Assembly: GCF_036880405.1 (NCBI RefSeq)
Contig: NZ_JBAJJM010000006.1
Coordinates: 123,120-187,119, forward strand
Direction of reading: 5' to 3'
DNA from: Mannheimia indoligenes
GTDB lineage: Bacteria > Pseudomonadota > Gammaproteobacteria > Enterobacterales > Pasteurellaceae
DNA: 64,000 nt
How positions within the stretch are numbered: position 1 is the stretch's first letter; the number at the start of each line of letters is the position of its first letter. Shown here piece by piece: positions 51,325-60,031 of the stretch. The notes under the pieces are model-generated. The model saw only the letters and a list, made by a program, of their open reading frames with translations, did no database searches and was not told the origin of the DNA. A program made the position numbers and the translations under genes.

Positions 51325-52413
51325 TTACGAACGATTTTTACGGCGTTGTTCTACCGCTTGGGCTAAAGCAAATAGCACTTTTTCGCTGTCTTCCCAGCCA
51401 ATACAAGCATCGGTAATACTTTGACCATAAACTAAAGCCTCTAAACCCTTACCTTCGATTAAATCTTGGCGACCTTCTACTAAATGGCTTTCAATCATCA
51501 CACCTGAAATAAAGTCTGAACCACTTGCAATTTGTCTGCAAACATCTTCACAAACGTCCATTTGGCGTTTAAATTGTTTTTGGCTGTTTGCGTGGCTAAA
51601 ATCAACCATAACGTGTGGACGATTACCGGCTTTTTCGATAGCTGCACAAGCTTCAGCAACAGATACTGCATCGTAATTAGTGCATTTATCGCCACCACGT
51701 AAAATAATATGACAATCCGGATTACCTGCGGTCGTTACAATCGCAGAATGTCCAAATTTGGTAACAGATAAGAAATGGTGCGGTGATTTTGCTGAAGAAA
51801 TCGCATCTAATGCAATTTTCACACCACCATTTGTACCATTCTTAAAGCCAACGGCACAAGATAAACCTGAAGCAAGCTCACGATGAACTTGCGATTCTGT
51901 CGTTCTCGCTCCAATTGCTCCCCAGCTCATAAAATCTGCCATATATTGTGGGGTAATCATATCTAAAAACTCGCCTGCTGTTGGTACAGTTAAATCATTG
52001 ATGTCTGATAACACTTTACGAGCAATACGCAAACCATCATTTAATACATAGGTTTCATTCAAATATGGATCGTTAATTAAACCTTTCCAGCCTACAGTTG
52101 TACGCGGCTTTTCAAAATATACACGCATTACTACTTCTAAATTTTGGTTAATTGTAGGATTTGCACGCATTTCTTTGATTTTTTGTGCGTATTCTAACGC
52201 TGCTTTCGGATCGTGAATTGAGCAAGGTCCAATTACCACTAACAAACGATCATCAGCTCCGTGTAAAATTTTATGGATTGCTTTACGAGTTTGTTCAACA
52301 GTTTCTGCTGCTACATCGCTGGCAGGATAGCGTTCTAATAATGCAACTGGAGGTAATAATTCTTCAATATTTGTGATTCTAACATCATCGTTTTTAGTAT
52401 CTGTATAAGCCAT
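51325..52413 (-). CDS. aroG: 3-deoxy-D-arabino-heptulosonate-7-phosphate synthase
   Basis: First step of the shikimate pathway, joining PEP and erythrose 4-phosphate. The 362 residues are of the AroFGH class I type: VVIGPCSIHDPKAALEYA, FEKPRTTVGWKGLINDP, GARTTESQVHRELASGLS, and KNGTNGG. A TrpR-like palindrome 26 bases upstream suggests tryptophan repression of transcription; which amino acid inhibits the enzyme cannot be told. AGAGAG precedes the ATG. Confidence 0.96.
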   Translation of the reverse strand: MAYTDTKNDDVRITNIEELLPPVALLERYPASDVAAETVEQTRKAIHKILHGADDRLLVVIGPCSIHDPKAALEYAQKIKEMRANPTINQNLEVVMRVYFEKPRTTVGWKGLINDPYLNETYVLNDGLRIARKVLSDINDLTVPTAGEFLDMITPQYMADFMSWGAIGARTTESQVHRELASGLSCAVGFKNGTNGGVKIALDAISSAKSPHHFLSVTKFGHSAIVTTAGNPDCHIILRGGDKCTNYDAVSVAEACAAIEKAGNRPHVMVDFSHANSQKQFKRQMDVCEDVCRQIASGSDFISGVMIESHLVEGRQDLIEGKGLEALVYGQSITDACIGWEDSEKVLFALAQAVEQRRKNRS

Positions 52414-52438
52414 TTTTCACTCTCTAAATAAAAATAAA

Positions 52439-52462
52439 GTTGTACTATCATAATAGTACAAC
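52439..52462. promoter_or_regulatory. TrpR-like operator upstream of aroG
   Basis: A perfect 24-bp palindrome whose core GTACTA-N6-TAGTAC has the same outer hexamers and spacing as the E. coli trp operators (GTACTAGTTAACTAGTAC, as I recall it). It sits where a promoter of aroG is expected. Confidence 0.65.
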
Positions 52463-52494
52463 AATAAGGACATTTCAAATATTTAATTCACTTT

Positions 52495-53334
52495 TCAATT
52501 AAATGTATTACAAACTGATGGATTACCCGCAGTTAAGCCTTTTTTGAACCACTCTAAACGTTGAGCTGACGAGCCGTGTGTAAAACTATCCGGCACAACA
52601 TAGCCTCGGCTTTGTTGTTGTAATCTATCATCGCCTACAGCCTGTGCAGCATTAAAGGCATCTTCAATATCACGTTGCTCTAATCTATTTTGCTGAGCAA
52701 GTTGATGCCCCCAAACGCCAGCAAAGCAGTCGGCTTGTAATTCTACATTAACTGAAATCTGATTTGCCACCGCTTTAGACTTAGCTCTCATCTGTTCACG
52801 CTGAGTTTTACCTGTAATTCCTAATAAATTCTGAACGTGGTGTCCTACTTCGTGTGCAATTACATAAGAGAACGCAAATTCTCCCGATGCTCTCAGTCTT
52901 TTACGCATATCATCATAGAATGATAAATCAATATATACTTTTTGATCTACAGGGCAATAGAAAGGACCCATTGCCGATTGACCTGTACCACAAGCAGTTT
53001 GAGTTGCACCACGATAAAGCACTAAAGTTGGCTCTTTATAAGAGATACCATTTTGTTTGAAATAAGCATTCCAAATATCTTCTGTGCTGGCTAACACTTT
53101 AGAAGATAAATCTTCTAAATGTGCTTCTTCGGAACTTTCCAATTTTGATGATGCTTGTTGGTAGCTTTCTTGACCGCCCATTAAACCGCTTAAGTCCACG
53201 CCATAATAAGCCCCGACCAGCACAATAATAAAGGTAAGAATGCCCCCTTTACCTCGCCCAACGGACATTCTCCCTGAACCACTTGCACGTCTGTCTTCCA
53301 CGTTATTACTACGTCTTAACCCACCTAATCGCAT
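52495..53334 (-). CDS. ypfJ: Putative neutral zinc metallopeptidase (YpfJ family)
   Basis: The 279 residues show a Gly/Arg-rich start, one membrane span (GILTFIIVLVGAYYGVDL, about 32-50) and the zincin site VIAHEVGHHVQN. The second ligand region is NVELQADCFAGVWGH, and AYFKQNGISYKEP is also typical. ATG at 53334 follows GGAG; a TTG four codons earlier is less likely. The substrate is unknown. It faces the periplasm if the span orients N-in. Confidence 0.9.
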   Translation of the reverse strand: MRLGGLRRSNNVEDRRASGSGRMSVGRGKGGILTFIIVLVGAYYGVDLSGLMGGQESYQQASSKLESSEEAHLEDLSSKVLASTEDIWNAYFKQNGISYKEPTLVLYRGATQTACGTGQSAMGPFYCPVDQKVYIDLSFYDDMRKRLRASGEFAFSYVIAHEVGHHVQNLLGITGKTQREQMRAKSKAVANQISVNVELQADCFAGVWGHQLAQQNRLEQRDIEDAFNAAQAVGDDRLQQQSRGYVVPDSFTHGSSAQRLEWFKKGLTAGNPSVCNTFN

Positions 53335-53427
53335 AATCTTCTCCAATCCATAAACGAAAATTAAAAATTAGGTTGATTTTAGCTCAAAGGTTCTCTTTAT
53401 ACTACGATTAATTTAGCTTAAATAAAA

Positions 53428-53492
53428 ACAAGCGGTTAGATCTTTGTCAAAATTTACCAACGTTGTAAATTTTTGATGAAATCTAACCGCTT
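53428..53492. terminator. Paired uptake signals after ftsK
   Basis: AGCGGTTAGAT and ATCTAACCGCT face each other over about 40 bases with an inner AAATTTAC-type stem; probably ends ftsK transcripts. Confidence 0.6.
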
Positions 53493-53509
53493 ATATTTCT
53501 AATTAAAGC

Positions 53510-56188
53510 TTATCTTGCAAGCACTTCTCGTTTTCCACCCTTACCCGGTTCAGACACAATCCCCTGTGCTTCCATTTGATCCACAATTCTGCCGGCTCGG
53601 TTAAACCCTAGTGAGAATCGGCGTTGAATGTTACTAATGGAAACCGAACCTGTCTCAATAGTATATTCTACGACTTCGTCAAATAGCGGATCTAAATCTC
53701 CCCCTGCATTATCATTTTTAGCGTCATTATCATCTGATTTAGATTCTACAATGCTATCAAGATAGTTAGGTTTGCCTCTTGCTCGCCAGTTATCTGCCAC
53801 ACGTTGTACTTCTTCATCTTTCATAAATGCCCCGTGTACGCGGATAATATCCGGACTTCCCGCCCCAGAGTAAAGCATATCGCCTCGCCCCAATAAGGCT
53901 TCTGCACCACCAGAGTCTAAAATCGTTCTTGAGTCGATTTGGCTCGCCACCGTAAAGGCTATACGGCTTGGAATGTTCGCTTTAATCACGCCTGTAATTA
54001 CATCCGTTGATGGGCGTTGGGTAGCAAGAATTAAATGAATACCTACAGCCCTTGCTTTTTGTGCAATTCGCATAATGTATTCTTCCACTTCTTTGCCGGC
54101 AGACATCATCAAATCGGCAAACTCATCAACAATTAAGACAATATAGCTTAATTTTTGTAGTGGCGGAGGTAAACTGTCCATTGAATCGCCCGGTCGCCAC
54201 GTTGGATCTGGAATTGGTAAATTCATTGCCGCCGCTTGGTCAATTTTAGCATTGTAGCCCTCGATATTACGCACCTGTAAATGGCTTACTAAAATATAGC
54301 GACGTTCCATCTCTTCTACCGCCCAGCGTAACGCATTGGCTGCTTTTTTCATATCGGTTACTACCGGCGTTAATAAATGCGGAATATCGTTATAAATGGA
54401 AAGCTCCACCACTTTCGGGTCGATCATAATAAAGCGAACTTGCTCAGGCGTAAGCTTGAACAAGAGGCTTAAAATCATTGTATTCACTCCAACCGATTTA
54501 CCGCCACCCGTTTGCCCTGCAACTAATAGATGCGGCATTTTCGCCATATCAACCACAACAGGATTACCGCTGATATCCTTACCGAGAGCCATTGGCAAGG
54601 TTGCAGTGGTATGAAGGAATTCATCGCTATCTAATACATCACGCAACCACACGGTTTCACGATGTTTGTTTGGTGTTTCAATCCCCATATAGGGTTTATT
54701 TGGAATAACTTCAGTAATACGAATTGCCTTAAACATTAATCCACGAGCAATATCACTGGCTAGACCGGTGATTTTAGATGCTTTAACCCCTGCTGCGGGT
54801 TGAATTTCATAGCGAGTAACAACAGGACCGACCAACACATCTTCAACGGTTGCTTTCACACCAAAATTCGCTAATTCTGCTTCTAAACGTACAGAAGTAT
54901 CACGAATTTCTTGCTCGGTAATTTGCTGTGTTTGAACAGGAGCTTTATCCAGCAAATCCAATGTTGGCAATGGGGTTGTTGGCTTCTCGGTGGTTACTTT
55001 GCGTTGTAAAAGTGGGTGAATTAAGGTATCGCCATACCCTTTCGGGTAACTTGGTTGCTCCGTAACCTCTTTCATTGCTTTCGGCGGTGTTACCATAAAC
55101 TCAGGTGTAATTTCACGCACGTCATCAATTTCATCTTCAACCGTTTCTTCGTGCTCTTCCTCAATCACATTTTCAATTTGAACTTGAGGAATAATTGCTT
55201 CGTTTTGGATTGTCTCAGTAAATGTTGTTGTAGCTTCTATTTCATTTTCAATTGCGGTATTTAAACGAATTGTCGGCATTTGAACGTCATTTATTTGAAT
55301 ATGCTGCGAGCGATAATCCAATTCTTCAGGTTCAACTTGTTCAATCACCTCATCAGCAGTTTCAAGTTGAGTATTGATATTAATAGTTGGCAGTTCTAAA
55401 TCCGGTTCAATATCATACATTTCATTATTATTGGTTGTTTCAGTGGCAGATTGTCTTAATCCACTGATATTTGGGCGTTTGAACGCTGAAATATCCGTAA
55501 ATTGCGGTTGTTTTTCTTCCTCTACATCAACAGTTGTTTCTTGTTCTACTGCAAGCGGTTGATTTTGCTCCGAACTTTGCAAATTGTGCGAAACTTCATC
55601 AGATTTGCGTTCTTCTGTTTTTGCCATCAGCCAATCATAGAATTGCAATAAAATAGGTAGCAATGATTGAGCTGAGCAGAAATATAAACCAGCGACTGTA
55701 CAAATCATCGCAATAAGTAATGCCCCGAACTGCCCCATCGTTTCAGAAAGTACAGATTGCCAAATTCCGCCAATAAATCCACCGGAAAGATAGTACGCGG
55801 TGTTTGAGAAAAGTACGCTAAATAAGCCTGCAAGCCCAACCATTAGCAAGAGAAAGCTGATTAAGCGGAAGCAGAAAGTTTTCCATTTCATCTCAGAGCT
55901 TAAGCCCATACCTAATACATAAATTGATGAAATAATTAAGGTAAAAGGGATTAATACCGCTACTTTTCCAAACATAGCGTAAAGCATATCAATGCTCCAA
56001 GCACCGAAACCGCCAGCTTTATTTAAGGTCGTTTGCGTAAGTGTGCTTGCAACTGTCCAGGCATTATCTAACGGACTATAACTTGCCCACGCAACCAGTA
56101 AATAAATACCCAGCAGACAAGCTAATATAAGCATTAACTTAATTAACGTTTCTTTACCTTTAAAATGTGGTTTGAGTTGATCTAACAC
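53510..56188 (-). CDS. ftsK: DNA translocase FtsK
   Basis: Septal DNA pump that aligns the chromosome terminus and activates XerCD. The 892 residues have four membrane spans in the first 180, then a Glu/Gln/Pro/Thr-rich linker to about residue 400 with poorly conserved sequence. The RecA-like motor follows, with Walker A VAGQTGGGKSVGVN near residue 558 and IVLIVDEFADLMM. The C-terminal winged-helix gamma domain (SISNIQRRFSLGFNRAGRIV) reads KOPS. The linker is shorter than in E. coli. lrp ends ten bases upstream, the same lrp-ftsK order as in other Pasteurellaceae. Confidence 0.97.
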   Translation of the reverse strand: MLDQLKPHFKGKETLIKLMLILACLLGIYLLVAWASYSPLDNAWTVASTLTQTTLNKAGGFGAWSIDMLYAMFGKVAVLIPFTLIISSIYVLGMGLSSEMKWKTFCFRLISFLLLMVGLAGLFSVLFSNTAYYLSGGFIGGIWQSVLSETMGQFGALLIAMICTVAGLYFCSAQSLLPILLQFYDWLMAKTEERKSDEVSHNLQSSEQNQPLAVEQETTVDVEEEKQPQFTDISAFKRPNISGLRQSATETTNNNEMYDIEPDLELPTININTQLETADEVIEQVEPEELDYRSQHIQINDVQMPTIRLNTAIENEIEATTTFTETIQNEAIIPQVQIENVIEEEHEETVEDEIDDVREITPEFMVTPPKAMKEVTEQPSYPKGYGDTLIHPLLQRKVTTEKPTTPLPTLDLLDKAPVQTQQITEQEIRDTSVRLEAELANFGVKATVEDVLVGPVVTRYEIQPAAGVKASKITGLASDIARGLMFKAIRITEVIPNKPYMGIETPNKHRETVWLRDVLDSDEFLHTTATLPMALGKDISGNPVVVDMAKMPHLLVAGQTGGGKSVGVNTMILSLLFKLTPEQVRFIMIDPKVVELSIYNDIPHLLTPVVTDMKKAANALRWAVEEMERRYILVSHLQVRNIEGYNAKIDQAAAMNLPIPDPTWRPGDSMDSLPPPLQKLSYIVLIVDEFADLMMSAGKEVEEYIMRIAQKARAVGIHLILATQRPSTDVITGVIKANIPSRIAFTVASQIDSRTILDSGGAEALLGRGDMLYSGAGSPDIIRVHGAFMKDEEVQRVADNWRARGKPNYLDSIVESKSDDNDAKNDNAGGDLDPLFDEVVEYTIETGSVSISNIQRRFSLGFNRAGRIVDQMEAQGIVSEPGKGGKREVLAR

Positions 56189-56198
56189 TCAATTCTCC

Positions 56199-56681
56199 TT
56201 ACTTTAACAACAAATAGTTGGTTTGTTTTACTTCTTCCATTACCACATAGGTTCGGGTGTCGTTCACGCCTGGTAAACGCAATAAGGTTGTACCCAGTAA
56301 TTTACGGTATGCTGCCATATCTGCCACACGGGTTTTTAATAGATAATCAAAATCCCCTGACACTAAATGGCATTCTTGAATTTCGTCTAACTGCTGGATC
56401 GCTTTATTAAATTCCTCAAATACATCGGGCTTACCTCGCACAAGGGTAATTTCCACAATAACCAATAAAGGAGCATCTAACAATTCCGGATTTAATAACG
56501 CTTTATAACCTGTAATCACGTTATTTTTTTCAAGGCGTTTAACTCGCTCTAAACAAGGGGTTGGTGAAAGCCCTACACGTTTCGATAACTCAATGTTTGA
56601 GATTTTTCCGTTACGTTGTAGCTCGTTTAAGATTTTTAAATCAATAGCATCTAGTGCTTTAGGTAGTTTTTTATGTTCCAT
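56199..56681 (-). CDS. lrp: Leucine-responsive regulatory protein
   Basis: Global feast/famine regulator. The 160 residues have the N-terminal HTH (ISNIELSKRVGLSPTPCLER) and the C-terminal RAM ligand domain (HLVSGDFDYLLKTRVADM). AGGAGT precedes the ATG. In E. coli Lrp activates ilvIH; the ilvIH operon of this window at 42.5 kb is a natural target. Probably co-transcribed with ftsK. Confidence 0.96.
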   Translation of the reverse strand: MEHKKLPKALDAIDLKILNELQRNGKISNIELSKRVGLSPTPCLERVKRLEKNNVITGYKALLNPELLDAPLLVIVEITLVRGKPDVFEEFNKAIQQLDEIQECHLVSGDFDYLLKTRVADMAAYRKLLGTTLLRLPGVNDTRTYVVMEEVKQTNYLLLK

Positions 56682-56731
56682 ATATACTCCTTTTTAGGCA
56701 ATTATACTGTGCTAGACACAAATAGTCCTAA

Positions 56732-57856
56732 CTAATTTTGCGATAACACCGATAATAATTGTTTACCAAAAGATTCTCGCCAACCTCTCAACAATTCAGG
56801 TATTTTTTCTTGCGGCTTACCATCAATAAACCATTTAAATAGTTGGCTTAATTGGCGTTTACTTGCGATCAGTTCCGGGGCAAGATCAAGCGGTCGAATT
56901 TCGGCTAATTTTTGCAACATTACTTGCATATTGTATTTATAGCCTTTTTCGTCTACTAAACGATAAATAAGCATAGGATAATTTTCAGGTTTCACTGCTT
57001 TTCCTTGCTCGACTAACCAGAGAATTTTTTTACCGTGAATTCTAACCTCATTAGGGTGCATAAATTCTAATAATTGAGATGTGTGTTTTGGCTGTATTTT
57101 AGCAATTTGAAGCAGATTTGCTTCTTTCACCACAAAATTTAACGCCAGATCACGTTTTTCTGCCTCGTCAATCCGCCATTTAGCTAAAACTTGCAAAATA
57201 GCCAACTCTTGCTGATTTAATCGCCACGCATTAGCAATATTTTTATAGGCTTTGGTTTTATCTTCAACTCGCTGAATTTTAGCTGATATTGCCTCACACT
57301 CTTCTTTAACCGCATTTTGCCAGTTGCCTTTTGCTAACGCCTCAGCCAATTTTTCATAAATTGGTAACAGATACCATACATCTGCTGCTGCATATTGCAA
57401 CTGCTGTTCAGTTAAAGGGCGAGCAAGCCAATCTGTACGAGAAGCCCCTTTATCCAGTTCAACATCTAAATAATGAGAAACTAATTTCGCAAATCCCATT
57501 GATATACCAACGCCGGCGAAGCCTGCCATAACTTGGGTATCAAACATTGGTTCAGGTAATTGTTTGAATTGATGCTCGAAAACTTCTAAATCTTCACTAC
57601 AGGCGTGAAGCACTTTTATTGTGCTTTTATCTGCCAATAATGAGACAAAAGGCGAAAAATCGGAAATCGTAGTAGGGTCGATTAAGCTGACTTGTTTGCC
57701 ATCATATAACTGAACTAAACCTAATTTGGGGTAATAAGTACGGGTGCGGATAAATTCAGTATCAAGTGCTATAGCATTTGCTTTTTTAGCCTCTTCGCAT
57801 ACTGCTGCTAGTTGTTCGTTTGTATCAATCCAGTTATAGCAAATTAAAGATTTCAT
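56732..57856 (-). CDS. rnd: Ribonuclease D
   Basis: 3'-5' exoribonuclease trimming tRNA precursors. ATG at 57856 gives 374 residues, the E. coli length; eight more codons to a TTG are open. The DEDD exonuclease domain starts with LDTEFIRTRTYYPKLGL and includes HACSEDLEVF and YAAADVWYL. Two HRDC domains follow (AWRLNQQELAILQVLAKWR region and after). An uptake-signal core is inside near 56887. Confidence 0.95.
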   Translation of the reverse strand: MKSLICYNWIDTNEQLAAVCEEAKKANAIALDTEFIRTRTYYPKLGLVQLYDGKQVSLIDPTTISDFSPFVSLLADKSTIKVLHACSEDLEVFEHQFKQLPEPMFDTQVMAGFAGVGISMGFAKLVSHYLDVELDKGASRTDWLARPLTEQQLQYAAADVWYLLPIYEKLAEALAKGNWQNAVKEECEAISAKIQRVEDKTKAYKNIANAWRLNQQELAILQVLAKWRIDEAEKRDLALNFVVKEANLLQIAKIQPKHTSQLLEFMHPNEVRIHGKKILWLVEQGKAVKPENYPMLIYRLVDEKGYKYNMQVMLQKLAEIRPLDLAPELIASKRQLSQLFKWFIDGKPQEKIPELLRGWRESFGKQLLSVLSQN

Positions 57857-57990
57857 ACTCGTTTTCCGTAATTTTTTCAAAGAATAAAATAATTATGTGA
57901 TCTGTTTCTCATTATAAACAAAAAAAGATTGTTATTTTTTTCAGATCAAAAAATAATTGCCACAATCAAGATGATAAAAGGAATTTTTAA

Positions 57991-59175
57991 ATGTTTTCCG
58001 ATAACAAAGCCTTACATTTAGGTAATATTTACCGCTTAATCGAACAATTTGAATTAATTTCAAGAACCGACTTAGCCAAGCTCTCCGGCTTAGCTCCGGC
58101 ATCTGTAACTAATCTTACTAAAATATTGATAGACAACCATTTTATTTTAGAAAGAACGGTGCAAAATACACTCGCTCGAGGGCGCCCTTCTGTTGGTTTA
58201 GCCGTTTCAAATTTCTTTTGGCAATTATTATGCATAACAGTTTCACCACATAAGGTTGAAATTTCCCTTTGTGAATTAAACGGTAAGCAAATGTACAAGC
58301 AAGATTATACAATCTCGCCGCAAAATTATACTCAATTAGACGATAACATTTTGAAATTTATCGAAAATTTCCAGCAAGCTCAGACTATCCATAAAGAGCA
58401 GTTACTTGCAGTTTCTATAAGTGTTATAGGCAAAATTAATGCAGAAAAAGAGAGCATTACACAATTAGGTAATCACAATATGCTTTGCCATATCACACCT
58501 AAACTTGCTCAATTATTTGACTGTCCAATTTTATTAAGCGAGCATTTTCAATTATGGCTATTGGCAGAATCAACTGTGGGTTCTTTAATCAGCCAAAACA
58601 ATGTAATTTTCATTGAATTAGACGATACAATAAACGTAAGCGTACTGTTAAGCGGCAATTTGCTACATAAACAGTCAAAAATGAATGTTGATAATATGCA
58701 TATGCCTAAATTCAGCCAATTAAGTGATGAAGCATTCCCTGAATTGGACACTATTGATCGTTATAAATTAATTAATCAAGTTACCTTCCCTGTTATCGTG
58801 CAATTAATTGATAAATATTTACCGAATGATTTCGCAACACCGGAACAAAAAATCAGTTTATTTTGTCAAAAAATTGAGGAAAATCAACCGCTTGCATTAA
58901 CCATTTTAGAGCATATTACCGATAATCTCGCCTATGCTTTAATGAATTTAATCAACATTTTCTCTAGTGAGAAAATTATGTTCAATTCTCCTCTACTTCG
59001 GATAAAAGAACCTTTATTTAACCAACTTTCGGCAAAATTACATAAAAATTTGTTACAAGATCTAAAAATTGATTTAGTAACCAGTCAATATGATTGGAAT
59101 AGCCCATTAATTGCTTGTTCTGCAATAAAACAAGGAATTTATGACGGAAATTTGATCAAGGACAGTATAAATTAA
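57991..59175 (+). CDS. mlc: ROK-family repressor, Mlc-like, with lost zinc site
   Basis: Sugar-responsive repressor related to Mlc and NagC. The 394 residues begin with a winged HTH (SRTDLAKLSGLAPASVTNLT, then ARGRPSVGL) and end with Mlc-like SAIKQGIYDGNLI. In Mlc and NagC the ROK part has a zinc motif CxCGxxGCxE; here the corresponding stretch (about residues 230-255, after GNLLHKQSK) contains no cysteine at all. The ROK core, including the glycine-rich phosphate loops, is also eroded. bioD lies directly downstream, matching the mlc-ynfK pair of E. coli. DNA binding may persist without the usual control. Confidence 0.75.
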   Translation: MFSDNKALHLGNIYRLIEQFELISRTDLAKLSGLAPASVTNLTKILIDNHFILERTVQNTLARGRPSVGLAVSNFFWQLLCITVSPHKVEISLCELNGKQMYKQDYTISPQNYTQLDDNILKFIENFQQAQTIHKEQLLAVSISVIGKINAEKESITQLGNHNMLCHITPKLAQLFDCPILLSEHFQLWLLAESTVGSLISQNNVIFIELDDTINVSVLLSGNLLHKQSKMNVDNMHMPKFSQLSDEAFPELDTIDRYKLINQVTFPVIVQLIDKYLPNDFATPEQKISLFCQKIEENQPLALTILEHITDNLAYALMNLINIFSSEKIMFNSPLLRIKEPLFNQLSAKLHKNLLQDLKIDLVTSQYDWNSPLIACSAIKQGIYDGNLIKDSIN

Positions 59176-59227
59176 TCTTTTCTTGGTTAAACTACAAGGC
59201 GTGAATTTTTTGTTAAAGGAATTTGTA

Positions 59228-59947
59228 ATGCCTTCATTATTTATTACCGGAACAGATACAAATGTTGGGAAAACAGTTGTTACCCGAGCGATTATCCAAA
59301 CCCTTACTGAACACCATTTCCCTGTAGTGGGTTATAAACCGATTGCGTGTGGTGGCGATGACTCTTTACCGACCGAGCCAACTCAATATGATTATGCAAC
59401 GGAAGATAACTCCGATGTATTAACTATTTTGGAAAGTTGCCCGAAAGAAGTGTGTTATCGAGATATCAACAGTTATACATTTATCCATTCCAGTACACCT
59501 GTATTTGCGGCACTAGATGCCGTTCATCATATTCAATTAGAAAAATTGAATAGCGATTTGGCTCGATTGGAAGAAAAATTTCCCAATGTAGTTGTTGAAG
59601 GCACTTATGGCTGGCTTACCCCGATTAATAAAGATTATAGCTTTGCTGATTGGGTAATCCAAAATGATATGCCGGTGGTGTTAGTGGTAGGTATTAAAGA
59701 AGGTTGTGTTAATCACGCACTACTTACTGCCAATGAAATTTTGCAACGTGGAGGGAAACTAGTGGGCTGGGTTGCCAATCGGGTGAATCCTGGGTTGCGA
59801 CACTATCACGAACTGATTGAATTACTCAGTCAAAAAATTAACGCACCGCTATTAGGGCAAATTCCTTATATGGGACACCCGGAACAAAAACAATTAGCCG
59901 CCTATATCCAAAACCCTGAGCCATTGTTTGAGTATTTTCAGAAATAG
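59228..59947 (+). CDS. bioD: Dethiobiotin synthetase (BioD2/YnfK-like)
   Basis: ATP-dependent closure of the ureido ring of dethiobiotin from DAPA and CO2. ATG at 59228 follows AAAGGA and gives 239 residues. Seen: P-loop FITGTDTNVGKT at the N-terminus, GYKPIACGGDD, VEGTYGWLTPI (most members read EGAGG here, so the loop is altered), and VANRVNP. It stands away from other bio genes, behind the mlc homologue as in E. coli ynfK, so it may be the paralogue of unclear need and not the main biotin enzyme. Confidence 0.88.
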   Translation: MPSLFITGTDTNVGKTVVTRAIIQTLTEHHFPVVGYKPIACGGDDSLPTEPTQYDYATEDNSDVLTILESCPKEVCYRDINSYTFIHSSTPVFAALDAVHHIQLEKLNSDLARLEEKFPNVVVEGTYGWLTPINKDYSFADWVIQNDMPVVLVVGIKEGCVNHALLTANEILQRGGKLVGWVANRVNPGLRHYHELIELLSQKINAPLLGQIPYMGHPEQKQLAAYIQNPEPLFEYFQK

Positions 59948-59980
59948 CAAGCGGTTCAATTTCACTGATTTTTTGCATAT

Positions 59981-60017
59981 AAAAAGGGAGTTTCCGATTA
60001 AAAGAAACTCCCTTTTT
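59981..60017. terminator. Bidirectional terminator between bioD and znuD
   Basis: AAAAAGGGAGTTTC / GAAACTCCCTTTTT with a nine-base loop; ends of both converging genes. An uptake-signal copy (GCAAGCGGTT...TTTTTTGCAT) precedes it. Confidence 0.9.
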
Positions 60018-60031
60018 CAACAAGATAAAGA

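Noticed and set aside
59228..59947. bioD as pseudogene because of the altered EGAGG-type loop
   Set aside because: P-loop and the rest of the enzyme are intact and full length; the change also suits a YnfK-like paralogue.
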